DNA of 64,000 nucleotides from Warburgia ugandensis (Eukaryota > Streptophyta > Magnoliopsida > Canellales > Canellaceae), in contig CP141126.1 in NCBI GenBank assembly GCA_035236585.1, positions 12,537,001 through 12,601,000 on the forward strand, in the 5' to 3' direction. Below, piece after piece: positions 34,595-47,300 of this stretch. The notes beneath the pieces were generated by a model. It worked only from the letters and a program-made list of their open reading frames with translations. It was not told where the DNA came from and ran no database searches. The position numbers were made by a program, and so were the translations under genes. Position 1 is the first letter of the stretch. Every line of letters begins with the position of its first letter.

Positions 34595-36548
34595 TCAAGG
34601 ATTGGATGGGCTCTCCACGTGCTTGTTTTCTGAATGAATACGGGGCAAATCTTTCAGGCCATGGCTCCCATCAGTCAAAGTAGATCCAATCTCTGCTTCA
34701 GTTACATCAAGCTCAGACGCAAATCGATCCTCCTGAATAGGTTCCATTCTTTGGTTGTCAACTGTTCTTGACGAATAACTGTGGCTGGTATATAAACAGT
34801 GATATGAATGCAAGTTTAAGGTATCGGGACCGTAAGGGGAACGGGTGGCTGAACTAAACATGGGCGGCATTACTCGCTTCCTTTCAGGAGAGCCTCTCAG
34901 TGAAACTCGACACACAGGGCATGTCGAATGCTGCTGTAGCCATATATCTATGCAGGTTACATGGAAGGCATGCCCACAATATGGTAGAATCCGCAGTATG
35001 TCTTTCTCTTGGTAGTCCGCAAGACACACAGTGCACCTACCAGAGAGATTTGTTCAGAATATTCTATTCATTTAGCATAATAAAATAAGAAGCCACACAG
35101 TCTATCCACCAAATGGTAACTTCACTAGCATCCACCACATGATAACTTCATAGCATCACATACCAATCAGAGCAGAAAGTTTGAACAGATATGGACAATA
35201 GGCAAACAAAACCAGAAAGTTCCAAAAGACTTAGTGGAGGCACTTATCAAAACCTTGCAAATAAAAACCAGTAGAACTGATAAAAAAATATACTTATTCA
35301 GCACCACTATGCTCAGAAAAATCAAGACAAATAGCCAGACTACAGCATTTGATGATTTATTGGAAGTTTGCAAGGCATGACTTGGCTTTGGTGTCTATTG
35401 CTTATCTTGTTTATAAATTCATTACCTAGGTCATGATTAATTTTATATTTTCAACACATGCAGCCCAGTAACCCAAAGAAATTTTAGTGCTCGTGTTTAT
35501 CCTAACACTTGAAATGGGTGACATACGCATTAACACCATAAGCATGATGTAGCATGCCATGTATAGGCATTTGCCAAAAGCATGCCTCGGACTCGGATCA
35601 CTGAAAGGTCAAATGCATAACAATAAGAAAAAATAAATAAAAGATTATTTGATGCATAGTGTAAAAAAGGCAGCCTGGGGCACGAAGCTCCTGCATATGC
35701 AGGGTCTGGGAAGGGGAGGACCACAAAGGGCCTATACTGCACAGCCTCAAACCAGTGACCTCCAGGTCACATGGCAACAACTTAACCTTTGCACCAAGGC
35801 TCCCCTTCTATTTGACGAATAGTGTAAAAAAGATAAAAGACATCTCCCACTCTCTCTGTTAAATGAATTTAACAGAAGGAAATATCGAAGTCATCAGAAA
35901 GATGATGTGTAGCATCAGTTTCTATGACTTAGGACACAATTTAAAAGAAAATAAGTATCAAAGAATCAAGAAGATTTAGCAAGAATTGACAGGGAGAGCT
36001 TAACCATCAAATTAGACCGTCAAATATTTACTACTGATAGCGAATATTCAATCAATAAGAACACTCACTGCAGCTACTAAACTTCCGAATGATCTCAAAA
36101 CTCCAATTGCAATGACTCACACAGACTAGGAACCCCTAAAGCATCACTGGTTTGGAGAGGTGGTAGATGAAGCCATCCTCTCTGCCAGAAAGCTTGTCAC
36201 AGCAAGGATCATAGGTCAAATTCCAAGGTCAAGCCAAACTTATTGCTGACAGATGAAATCTCAAGATTCAATGATGGAAGTCCTCAAATTCTCGTTTTCC
36301 TTTTTTTCCTAATGGAATATGATTTCCTTAGGCAAGGACTTCCACTTCATTTTTTGCAGTGAATGTATCATTTTCTAAAGACATACATACTCAAGTAAGT
36401 TTCTAGCTCAAGCCTACTCATGTTGTGCTGGACGTAAATGATAGAAGAAAGGAATTTTGAGTAGGAACGTGAACAGAGCTGGATTCATACAAGACTAAAG
36501 AGTCCTAAGAGAAACAGCACAAAAAAGGATAGGTTTTACAGACACATT

Positions 36549-36624
<76 letters not shown>

Positions 36625-39600
36625 AAGCAAGTGGCTTACATTCAGGAGGACATAAATCATAATGTTAACCTTAATGAAGGTATAACTGTAACAACCAACT
36701 ATTTCAAGCATATGTCATTTCAATTCATGTAAATTCCGTTTCTGTCCCTAGTATAACATAACATGGATATACAGTCAGTAGACACAAGACTATCTTTTCA
36801 GTGGTTGTTATGTCCACTCATCATGACTATTAGAAATACCAATAAATCACCTTTCAGTCATTGAAGGAATATTCCAAATGCTTCATATCTTTAGTTAACT
36901 ACATAGACATATTCTTTCTCCACTTCTCGATAATGATGTGGGTGTGAAGATCCTGTGCTCCCTGTCAAGTCAACTGTGACTTGATTCCATGAACATTTTA
37001 AAAGTGTTATCTTCAGTCTGATGAGACTGATCCTCTTATCTCGAATTCAAGCAAACCACATGTGCATTTCAATTGATAGAACTCTCTATTTGTACAACTC
37101 ATGCTTCAATTTTGACATTTTTAGTAAAATGCCCTCGGCTTAGAATTTTTGAAAAGCTCCTTAATTTAACTTATTGTAGGAAAAGAATGTCAATTAACAA
37201 CTTACAGAACCTGCAACCAACAATCAAATCTAAATAGCCAAGGGTTAATCAAGTACAAGCATGCTCAAAAGTAACCACACCTGCATGTAGGAACATCAGC
37301 ACAGGGTTAATTTTCTATGCCCAACTCTTCCCTCTCAACACCCATTAACGATCTCTTTTGCAATGGGATGACGTGGCTCTGTATTTTTCGTTTTTTCTTT
37401 TTTTCAAGAAAAAAAGAGAATGAAGTGGACCTTGCATAGGTCAAAAACTACAGCAAGTCTACAGTCCATGACCATCTTGAATAATTAGGACCAGATGGAA
37501 AAGGCTTACGTAATCTGGTTTATTGGATTACACTGGATTATTTGCATAGATTTATGTAGGAAGAATATGGGGAAACCAGTAAAATGGATTATAGAAAGCC
37601 TTGCCTACCGGATCCTTAGCATTATGTTTGAAGTGTCCAAGGGTGTCAATCTGGCATGGTAACCTTTAAGGTTCAGGAGTAGACACTTGACAGGAAAATT
37701 TGACAAAGAAACAAGTCATGTTCACTCAAACAGAACAATATTAAAGAAAATGTAAAATCCTAATAATCGGCACCAAATCAATCACATTAATAAATTGTAT
37801 AAAGAGAAATAATCGTTTTATCTACTGAGCAACACGCACAAACTTTTTAGTATGAGAAGAAGAAACTTCACTCTTAAACAATTATAAGAGCTTGGTTGTA
37901 CTCAGTGTCCAAGTATCCTAGGGTATTGGTATGGCAGAAAAACAAAAATTAATACACGTAAAATATACTGACAGTCTCACGTACTTCAGAGACATGGATA
38001 TGAATATGGATACAGACAATGCAATGGAAATACAACAAGCATTTTTTCCAAAATGTAAACCTAGATAAGTAACCACAACATGAGACAGAAAAATAAAAGC
38101 AACATAGACGTCAGCATTTTCCAAAAATAAAAAACAGAGGTAGGAGTCTAATCATGACATGGGACATGATATAAACACACATGAAAACACACACCAGTTG
38201 AAGCATCCACGAAGTATCTGGAGTATTAGTATCATATCGTGCTGGACATGATAAGCCGAGACTCTATTAAGACACATGCATCAGTCCTTACTATAATCCG
38301 GTCTATAGTAATTTAGCAATATAAATATTGTCTGCTCTGACTCAAAAGTTGTACAAATGAAATCATAGACATAAACAAGGTGGTGCATGCTTGGAGATCT
38401 TGCGGTTTTTATTATGGCCATCTCCTGACCAACATTCATGCTTTAACTTTTTGCAGTCCAATTAATGTACAATAGTAAGTTTTTGGAGGTCATATAAATT
38501 TTCAAAACCCAAGCAATCTAATAAAAGGGATCCAAGCATAGAATTTATGTCTCACATTTATGCTTCATAAATGCCATAAAAATGAATTCCAACTAATTCT
38601 AAAATGAAGATCTTCGTATGGAGTTGCCAGCAGAGTAATCAAATTATTTGGGATTAGACTTGAGCAGCTAGAATAACCTACAAGGACTTGATATAGCAAA
38701 CAGCAACAACAAAGTTCCAGATGACAACAAATTGTACACACAAGATGATTGGAACCCATACCACTGTATGCAATAATTGACTACTAAATCAGAAAAAAAA
38801 AAAAGGACTGACAGAAATGACAACAGAAATATGCATAGCCAGAAACAAGTCAAACGATAATTGCATGGATGTCTTTGTTTAAACTGTCACCACGCTTTCA
38901 AAATAGAACTCATATTTATAAATAAAAAAAGAAAAAGACAAAGACAAAAAGGCATTTGAATGAGAAACATGATTTCATCCCAGGAAAGACATGGGTCCCA
39001 CTATAGATCAATGAACATAAAACAATGGAACAGCAAAGAATACTGTTATAAACTGAGGGCAGTAACAAAATTTAATGGCTGACAACTGCTAGCACTACAA
39101 ATGAAAAGCATCTAGTACTGCCAGTTTTTTTTTTTTTTCTTTGTTTTTATGTTACCTCTTTTTGCAGAAAATCACCATGACCAAAGTTGAAGAGATATTA
39201 TCCACCAAACTAACAAATTGACCGGAAGCAGACTTCCCTTCAGAGAGGACGGGTAATCTTTTCTGCCAGGGGTAACTTCAACTATACTCATGACTACATA
39301 AATAAGCTTTAAATTCAGGAAGAATCACTGATCTGCTCCAGCAAGAAGCATGCAAGATCATCTCACAAAACACAAAAAATGATTCAAGGTACTCAATAAC
39401 AACAAAAAAGCAGCACAAAAGGCACAATAACAAAAGCATGGTACGTCATGTAAGACAAGCAAACTTACTGGGTATCCTTCCCAGAGGCAAAAAAATCATC
39501 ACTGAACTTCTTTGTAGGAAAGGTTGCTACTACAACAGGTTCCAGGCCATGAAGTCCACGCTCTAGCTGTTTCATTTGAAAATAAATGCACGGGTTTTAG

Positions 39601-40649
39601 CATCGGATTTTAAGGGCTATATGCGAATCAGAAAGCACAATAAACTGAAGATCAAGAACTAGACAGTTTTACTTTAGGCTAATGCTAATATCCCTCAGCA
39701 GTACCAAAATATACAGATAGCTTCATCATGAAACTGTTTAAAGTAAAGCCTCACATGCTTAAAGAAAGAACAAGTTAATACTATATACCAGTGAAGGATC
39801 AGAAACATGTGCTAGCTATTAAGAGACTAACCCTGAGATACAACAAAAGGAAAACGCCAAGACCTTAGAGCAAGCTATACCCATATTACATTTTCAGCAA
39901 GATGCAAGAAAGAAACCAGAAACCAGTTGAAAGACAGAAATTTGGAAAAGTCAAGGGAAGACATGAAAGTACACATAGGATACACTATCTTCAGTACGGA
40001 ACCAAAAGAAGAAGCACGCAGTTAGTCTGACCAATATGAAGAAGGGTCCAAATTAAGTAAAATTGGAACAACTATTAACACCAGAGCAACACCATGGAAG
40101 AACCCCAGAAGTTAATCTCATGGAATCCTAATCAAATGGCAGTACAATAGGTTGGTAGTCTCTCTTCCCCTGACCAACATTTCCAGGATTTAATTCTCAA
40201 AGCATTACAAACCAATGCCAAATGAGAATAGGAAAGACACAAAGAGACAGAACGGAAGAATTCGGTCCAGAAACAGTGACAAGTACAGAGAAATTGAAAT
40301 TCAAGGTAAAAAAGGCACAGCAAGTCCACATATTACTAGGCACAAAACATCAGCTTCCAATCGCTACATGCTAGATAGAACTTCAGGGGAAGAAAAAAAT
40401 GGAAAAAAAATAAAAATAAAAATTATTTTGAGAATCATGAGTGTTTGTCTTAAGGCCGGGAGAAGAGAAACAGCTTACTAAGCTTAGATCAGATCTAGTG
40501 GCCATGGGGAATGATCTCCTGGATGACCTCCAGTGAATTCTTGCGCAAACGAGCCTCGTACACACGAAAATAATAAACATGGTGCTCACTGCAAATCCGA
40601 TGACCGTCATCACCAAATTAATGCCCGTATTCATCATGACTCCTTCCAC
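34595..40649 (-). CDS. ATL-like RING-H2 E3 ubiquitin ligase, three exons
   Basis: Minus-strand exons are 40479-40649, 39469-39566 and 34595-35036, 711 bp in all, giving 236 residues. Both introns are GT-AG (GTAAGC and GTAAGT donors) and the frame is continuous across them. Residues 10-30 form one hydrophobic membrane anchor. Residues 58-66 (LERGLHGLE) resemble the GLD motif of ATL proteins. Residues 91-132 form a complete RING-H2 finger C-x2-C-x15-C-x-H-x2-H-x2-C-x10-C-x2-C, with Cys91, Cys94, Cys110, His112, His115, Cys118, Cys129 and Cys132 as zinc ligands and Pro130 after Cys129. Trp122, needed for E2 binding in the family, is present. The Ser-rich tail to residue 236 has no known domain. 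Such proteins sit in membranes and pass ubiquitin from an E2 to targets. The substrate here is unknown. Many ATL genes lack introns, so the 4.4 kb second intron is notable. Confidence 0.92.
35669..35809 (-). mobile_element. Au SINE in intron 2 of the RING-H2 gene
   Basis: The minus-strand sequence begins GAAGGGGAGCCTTGGTGCAA, continues through GTTGTTGCCATGTGACCTGG and AGGTCACTGGTTTGAGGC (B box), and ends GGAGCTTCGTGCCCCAGGCTGCC-like. This is the recognisable Au SINE of flowering plants, missing a middle segment (141 bp rather than about 180). Target duplications of 22 bp with two mismatches flank it (35647-35668 and 35810-35831). Confidence 0.88.
36553..36622. repeat. (GA)35 microsatellite in intron 2 of the RING-H2 gene
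   Basis: An uninterrupted 70-bp GA run. On the transcribed strand of the gene it reads as CT, i.e. a pyrimidine tract within the intron. Confidence 0.95.
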
Positions 40650-42155
40650 GAACCTTGCAAATTCAGCCGCAATTTCTCCAACTCCTATTACCTAGATCTC
40701 ATTTTTTTCTTTCTTCTGCTACTTCAAATTCCCCTGATCTCCTGACATGTCCACTTTCTCATCTTCCCTCCCTCTGTTATTTGAGAAATGGTAGAGTGAG
40801 TTGCCACTGCAATTGCTCATGATCTTGTCTCAGAGCCTCTCATCTGCAATTGTAGGCCGATGCCCAAATCTCATCCATCAATTTGCAACTTTCTTGCTGA
40901 TGATGCAGATTCGAGAACCGTCTTTACGGTTTAACATCCCATGAAAGCAGCAGGAAAAAACCCTAGAAGTGATTTAGCAAAGCGGTCATAGTGTGTGTTA
41001 AGGGCGATTAGGGAAACTGGAAAGTGATAGAAGAGAAGGAAAGTGCAGAGAGAGAAAGTGGAGAAAGATCCTATCCGATCCGTTACTTCCAGGTGGTTCT
41101 TCTTGTGGCAAATGTAAAGAAAGATTCCAGTAGACGAGATTGATGGCTGGCGATCATTGTATTTAAATAGATACGGTGTGATCTCTGATTCCGCAATATT
41201 TGTTCTATTTTCGTTGTTTTTTTTCTCCTCTTCCTGTTACTCACTTGACTTATAAATTGGGGTGGAATTCATGAAAGTGACAAGGGAGAGCGATCCGCTT
41301 CGTTGCTTCCCCGCTGTCGCGCGCTCCATTCCCACGCTCAACGCCTCAGCGCCCTGTCGACTCTGTTCTCAAGGGAGGAATGGTCGAGCCAAAATGCCCT
41401 GCTTTGAAATAAAGGTCCAGTTTGGATGATCACACCCGCTTCATTTCATTTGCTCTGAAAACTTTTGAGTCCAAGACTCTCTTTTCATGTACGGTGAATC
41501 TTTTGATTTTCAGATCTAAGTCATAAATTATGGGTTAGACAGGCTAGAGATGAGAATTCATGGCCATCGGATGCTTTAAGAATATATTTGTTGATAAAAA
41601 TTACAACCATTCATTTTTTTTTTAATTTTCAAAGACATGTAATATATGATTAGATCATCCAAATACATTGACTTCTAATGAGTATTTTTTTTTTATATGG
41701 CTATTATAATAAATGTCTTAGATCTATAAGGACAAATTTTAACATGCATGAAGAGAAGGCAATAGACTTCTTCGGGACTTCTTGAGCATAGATTTCCTAT
41801 AGGAACTTTATTTCAAATGCTAAAAAAAAGAAAAAAAAATCTTTTTAGAATAATATGAAAGGATAAGAGGCCCACCAGACTCTTAACTCTCGAAGAGTCC
41901 AAATCTTGTAAAACTTCCAAGACTCTAGGGCCTTACTTTTTATTGAAATTAGAAGAGGGCTGCCCAATTTCAATTTGGCACTCAATTTCTCTTATGGTTA
42001 GTACTTCCCAATGATCCTAAGAGAATCCTAACTCATCAAAGAGTCCAAGCACAAAAGGTCTCTATCTCTTTCTTCCTATTATCTATTCTTCACTCCCCAC
42101 CATGTTTTCTAAACCTTTGCCTTAGTCTCTCAGTCCAACTCTTTCTCAATCCTAG
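40650..42155. other. Leader and promoter of the RING-H2 gene, then unassigned DNA
   Basis: The first 500 bp or so are the likely 5' UTR and promoter of the minus-strand gene. The remainder to the hAT element has no recognised gene. From about 41870 it begins to show the AGTCC/AGACTC word pattern that dominates 46-47 kb. Confidence 0.45.
41159..41170 (-). promoter_or_regulatory. Possible TATA-like element of the RING-H2 gene
   Basis: CTATTTAAATACA on the minus strand lies about 510 bases before the ATG. It is followed by a pyrimidine-rich stretch (minus-strand sense, about 41030-41075) typical of plant leaders. Position and composition only; no start site is known. Confidence 0.3.
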
Positions 42156-42163
42156 AATCCCAC

Positions 42164-42820
42164 TAGGGGTGGCAAATTAGGTCCGTGAGTTGTGTTCGTG
42201 TCATGTCTAGACTAGCCAATTACAGTATATGGGTCGACAGGAACACAACCCAATTAATAATCATGTCAAGAACTCATGACTCAAACACAATACAATTATT
42301 AAATGAGTCAACACGATACGATTTGTGTAACACGATTAGAAAAATATGCAATAACTAATACATGACGGGTTTTTTAATAAGAATATAGGGCGGTTGATTT
42401 TTCAAAAATCGTAAGAATATAGGTTGGTTTTTGAAAACCTATCCTATATTAATGGTTTTTCAAAAATCACATCCTATATTCCTTTATAGGAGGGTTTTTG
42501 AAAACCCATCCTATATTGATGGTTTTTCAAAAATCGTCTTATATTCCTATAATAATATAGGATTTTTTTAAAAAATCATCCTATATTTTTAACATGATTG
42601 GTTAACAGGCTGCTAGTGAGATGGGTTAATATGACGGATTAATAGGTTGTGAGTCAAATAAGTCAACACAACGAGGTCAACATTGATTGACCTGAACACG
42701 ACACGATTTATGACGTGTACCCAAAAATGACATGAACACGGTAAGACTCAAACCTAACCCCCTAAATCTGTGTCGAGTTTGAGTCGTATTATAGTGTTGT
42801 GTTATATTTTGCCACTATTA
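42164..42820. mobile_element. Second hAT-type MITE of the hairpin family (657 bp)
   Basis: The left end TAGGGGTGGCAAA and the right end (read inward) TAATAGTGGCAAA are flanked by a perfect 8-bp duplication AATCCCAC (42156-42163 and 42821-42828). Subterminal motifs parallel those of 24009-25505 but with CG mostly replaced by TG or CA. Internal hairpins remain at 42416-42450, 42485-42517 and 42554-42587, with arms like ATATAGGTTGGTTTT or ATAGGAGGGTTTT. It is an older, shorter relative. Confidence 0.88.
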
Positions 42821-42828
42821 AATCCCAC

Positions 42829-43121
42829 CCCTACCATAACTCCATCTCTTTATTCCACTCAAACTTTTGTTTTGTCACAATTTTCATTCTCTCTCCATTT
42901 TTATCCCACATTTTTATTCTCTCTCTATCTCCACCCACCATTTTCTTTCTTCTTATTTCTTCTTCTAAGTTCCTAGCTAATTATAACTCTCCATCTGTCT
43001 TCCTCTCCCACATTCCCCTTTCCTAACCAACTATACCACCTTCCCACTTTTATAAACCTCCCATAATTCCCTACTCCTAGAAACATACCAATACCTCTTC
43101 TCACTTTCAAAAATGATATGG
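42829..43121. other. Pyrimidine-rich spacer with a TATA-like motif
   Basis: C/T-rich DNA containing TTTTATAAACC near 43050. It may belong to a larger retroelement-derived region spanning 41-47 kb whose ends I could not define. Confidence 0.35.
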
Positions 43122-43510
43122 TGTAACAGCCCGAGGGCCCACACCTTGTAATGATATTGTCCGTGTCAACAGGCTAGGGCCCATATCACCCAACCCACCC
43201 ACGGTTTTGTTCTTCCCCTCGTAGGGGAAAAGGCCTCGTTCCGTGTATTAGAGTGCATAGCGGATACGATATTGTCCTCTTTGGGTCCCTCGTCACTCCG
43301 GGCTTCACCCCTCAAGGTTTTGTTCCCTTGGGTTCCTCACCCCTCTAGGAGGCCTCATTGCAAAAGAAGTCCTCAGCACTATTATCAACAGCCTAGTAAC
43401 TTTCCCTCTAGCGATGTGGGACTAACTCTCAGTCCCTCACCTTGCCTAGAAGCCTGCCAGCCCTCTTGGCCCACCCTCATCAGCCAGCCCTCATCAGCCA
43501 AGGCTTCACA
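43122..43510 (-). mobile_element. Solo LTR of the TRIM family (389 bp)
   Basis: Reverse-complement match over its whole length to the three LTRs at 3263-4606: it starts TGTAACAGCCCGAGGG and ends AGGCTTCACA on the plus strand. Flanks TATGG (43117-43121) and TATGT (43511-43515) are a 4-of-5 target duplication. It is more diverged from the tandem copy's LTRs than those are from each other, so it is older. Confidence 0.9.
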
Positions 43511-43590
43511 TATGTTAACATACTGAAAGAGAGATTTCCCAAGAGAGAGCTCTTTAGAGCTTCAAACTTCATCTGAAAGAAATGTTATTC

Positions 43591-43613
43591 CCTCTCTCTC
43601 TCTCTCTCTCTCT
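43591..43613. repeat. (CT)n microsatellite
   Basis: About eleven CT units just downstream of the solo TRIM LTR. Confidence 0.9.
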
Positions 43614-44602
43614 TAGTGGTAGAAATCTGCATGCCCAAGAGAGGCTTATTTTCCTTGTGTTTTTGCACACTGTTTGTTTTTAGAGCATGCTCTAGATTAG
43701 GTAGAGCTAGCCATGCCCTGAAAAGTTTTGTCTTCTAACCAATTTTCCTAAAAAGATATAAGGGTGGGCCTAGTTAATAACCAAAACTAGGCATCCATTT
43801 TTGTTTTTCATTGGCAGGGCCCCAATATAAGCAAAACTAGACACCTTCCCTTTCTTTCTATGCTTATCAAGATTTCTAAAATTTCAAGACTCTTAAAGAA
43901 TTTAGTATCCTGAAGTCATGCACTTAGAAAAATCGCTAATTAATTACAATCCTAAACGTTCAAGGATTTTGAGTTCTAAATTTAATTAGTCCCAAAATTC
44001 AAAGATTTCTAAAACTAGGAGTCATAAAGTTCAAAATTTTTAAAACTAGTTAATTAAGTCCAATTGGTGGCCCTAGTTAGGACATAAAACTAGGCACTTG
44101 TTAAGTGTTTAATTTTGATCAAAATACTCCTAATTTAACATTTAATTAGATCATCTAACCTATCAAATTTGTAATTTTAACTTAATTTTGATTTTAGTTT
44201 CAATTAATCATCTAACCTTTAATTTGAAAATTTTAATGGTCAGATAATCATCAAAGCTAATCAGAGGCATAATGTATGGTTTAGATAACTCTAATCTGGT
44301 ATTTTGTTTTGCAGATCAACCAAAATAGGCTTGGATGGCTCAGATCAAAATTCAACGATGAAGATTATCCTAAAGGGCATTGAATGGACCAAATCACTCA
44401 TAAGGTAAGAAATAATAGAAAATAGGAAAAGGACATCCAAAGAGAAAAAGAAAACATACAAAGAGGAAACATAGGAAATCCAACAAAAAGAACGAAATGT
44501 GGAAACAAAATTAAAAGGAGATAGATTATAAGAAGGTGGAAGGTAGCCAAAGACCATCTCTCTCTCTCCCCCTCTTGACCATACTAGGCAAACACATCCT
44601 TC

Positions 44603-44604
<2 letters not shown>

Positions 44605-44666
<62 letters not shown>
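44605..44666. repeat. (CT)n microsatellite, about 31 units
   Basis: Uninterrupted CT run that creates Arg-Glu or Leu-Ser repeat open frames on the two strands. These are not genes. Confidence 0.95.
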
Positions 44667-44667
<1 letters not shown>

Positions 44668-46179
44668 GATCATAGGAGACAACCAAAGAAACCGTTCCCC
44701 CCTTTCACCACCTTTCCCATTCTCCTCCCTCTCCTCTGTCCACATTGGTCGTCTACCCTTCACCATCATTCTACTCCCTTCTCTCTTTGATCACTGCACC
44801 ACCTCCTTTTCTCCTTCTTCTTCCCCCCTCTCTTTCTCTCTATCACGTCGACAGAATCGCACTACCCTCATCCACTGCTCAACACCACACAATTCATTCT
44901 CTCTCTCGTCTCTTGTCATTGCCCAATTCATCTCCTCCTTCTCTTTTTCACTGCTCCTTTGCTCCTTTCCCTTGTTCTCCCCCTCTCTTTCCCTTATTTC
45001 TCTCCCGCGCCTCCCCTCTTTCTCTCACCATCTCCCTCTTCATTACTCTAACCAGCCCTTCACCACACCGGCCTTACCCCAGCTTAGCAACTCCTGTTCT
45101 TCCCTTCCCTCTTCCTTGTGGCCTTCTTCACTGCACCCACAAGACATCCAGCAGAGCTCCTGCTTGTTGCTTCTCACTCTCTTCCTTTCATCTCCCTTTA
45201 TCAAAAATCCCAGACCACACAGTCCCACTAGTTCTCTACCAAACATGCACCAGAGTTCCAGCTTCTTCTTCTTCACCAACAGGCTCTGATGAGCTACCAA
45301 GAGAGACCGGCATCTCTCAACCACAACTGACAGGCTCCCATGTTCAGTTGGGTTTTCTCCATTTTCACTCTCTCTCCTCTTCCTCTTCTTCCCATCTCGT
45401 CGCCGGTGAACACCTCTTCCCCTGGTTGGTCTTCTATCAAGTTTCCATTTCGTTTTCGTTTAAAATTAGAAATCTGGAAAATTTTAGATTTGTCCTTAAA
45501 TCTTTAATTCAAATTTCATTTAAATCCCTTTCCAACTTATTCCAGTTCTGTCTATCCAGAAACTATATAATCTAGATCTAATTTGATTAAGGTTATCCTA
45601 ATCAATAGTTAGCCTTAACAAACAAGATCTCCTTATTTCATGATCTGTTTCACATCATAATTTTAATTAATCTTCATATTTTGTTTTTAGGATATCTCTT
45701 AGTTTGTCCAACATCTTTGATTTTTAATCTAAATTTCAAAAATCATTTTAAGCATCTAAAGCCCAAAATCATTACTTAACCTAGATAATCAATTTTTGGG
45801 GAATCTGAGCAATCCAACCATTGGATCTTTAATCAAGGATATGTTGGAGAGGTTGATGAAGGCTGATCGACTTTTATGATATCATATTTGAAGAAATTGG
45901 ATGTGATCAAGCTAGGGAAGTAGATTTTATGTGTTTTTTAGTTAATTTTCTGTCTTTTTAAATTTGAAATTATGTATTTTTCATTAGTTAAATAGATTTG
46001 AATTTTTATTTCACTATTAGTTAATTTTTGTTATTTCTTTTATTCTTTGGATAATTAAACTTTATTTAAACTCTATCTTTTTAAGTCAGTAATGCAAGTA
46101 TGGTCGACAGCATTAAGTTTCCTTTCCCTTTTTAATTGACTCTTTTGTTTAGTTAGGTCCCAAAACAACTAGAAGTACC

Positions 46180-47300
46180 ACAATTACTATACTTTTGAAC
46201 TCATTCAGTCCAATAGTCTAAAAACTTCTAAACCAATTCAAAGTCCTACCACCTAAAGACTCCTATACTCTCCTAAAAGTCCTACAATTCCAAGGCTTCT
46301 AATATTTCTAAGTCCAAAAACTGATGGGCCTTAGTTGATATACAACATTGAGAAAGCCAATTTCTTTTTCTTTTATGAATCCAACCAAAGTATTAAGTTC
46401 ACCCAAAGTCTTACAACTATTAGACTTCTCGACCAACACAATGTTTAGCTTAAAGACTCCTAAATCCAATATCAGTCTCACAACTTGAGACTTCTAAATT
46501 AGCTTAGTATCCTATAGCTTCAAACTTCTAAACCAATTCAAAGTCTTAGAAGTTAAGACTTTTAGACCCACTTAAAGTCCTACAGCTGAAGACTAATAAA
46601 TTAAGACTTCAAACTTCAAGAAAAGTCCTACAGGTTAAGACTTCTTAATAAACTAAACTCCTATGGGTCCAAGACTCCTTGTTCAAATCAAAGACCTAAA
46701 GTATAACACCTAAATCAACAAGAGTTTTAGAATATTAGAGTTTTGGGATGACTAGAAGTCCTATGACTTAAGAGTCATAGGATGACAAGACTTCTTGCAA
46801 TATTAGAGTTCTTGGTTGGTTGAAACTCATATGAGATAAGAGTCCTAGAACAATGAAAAGTATAAAGATATTAGAGTTCAAGGATGATGAAAATTCCTAA
46901 GACCTAAGAGTCCTCCAAGGACTAAAATTCTAAAGACATTAGAGTCTTTAGATGAGTAAAGTCCCAAGAAAGTCCCTAAATGACTGAAATTATAGAGACA
47001 TTAAAGTCTAAGATGGTTAAAAGTCCTAAGACTTCAGAGTCCTTAAATGATTACAAATTTTCAAGCCTCATAATCCTTGATTAATAGAAGTCTTGAGACC
47101 TAAGAGTTTTAAAACAACTAAAAATCTAGAGACTTTTATAGTCTATGGATGGATCAAATTCCTATGGCCTATAAGTCCTAAGGGGAATCAAAGTCTTAAA
47201 ACTCAAGGAGTCCTAAAAATTAAGGACTATTGCCAAATGTGTTCCTGCAAGTCCAAAGAGTCCTAGAAAACAAGACTCTGACCAAAAGGATCTCGTGAAC
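46180..47300. repeat. Degenerate word-repeat region based on AGTCCTA and GACTTCTAA
   Basis: Over about 1.1 kb the words AGTCCTA, AGACTTCTAA, GAGTCCTA and AAGTCCTA recur dozens of times with irregular spacing of roughly 20-35 bp. The pattern looks like an eroded tandem array. Weaker traces occur at 41870-42060 and 43880-44040. Confidence 0.6.

Noticed and set aside
44345-44686. Minus-strand frame with a long Arg-Glu repeat
   Set aside because: It is the CT microsatellite at 44605-44666 read on the other strand.
44745-45575. A 276-codon plus-strand open frame, the longest in the window
   Set aside because: It is a translation of C/T-rich DNA (Ser, Leu, Pro, Phe runs) with no domain, and competing frames are also open. 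The composition explains the lack of stops.
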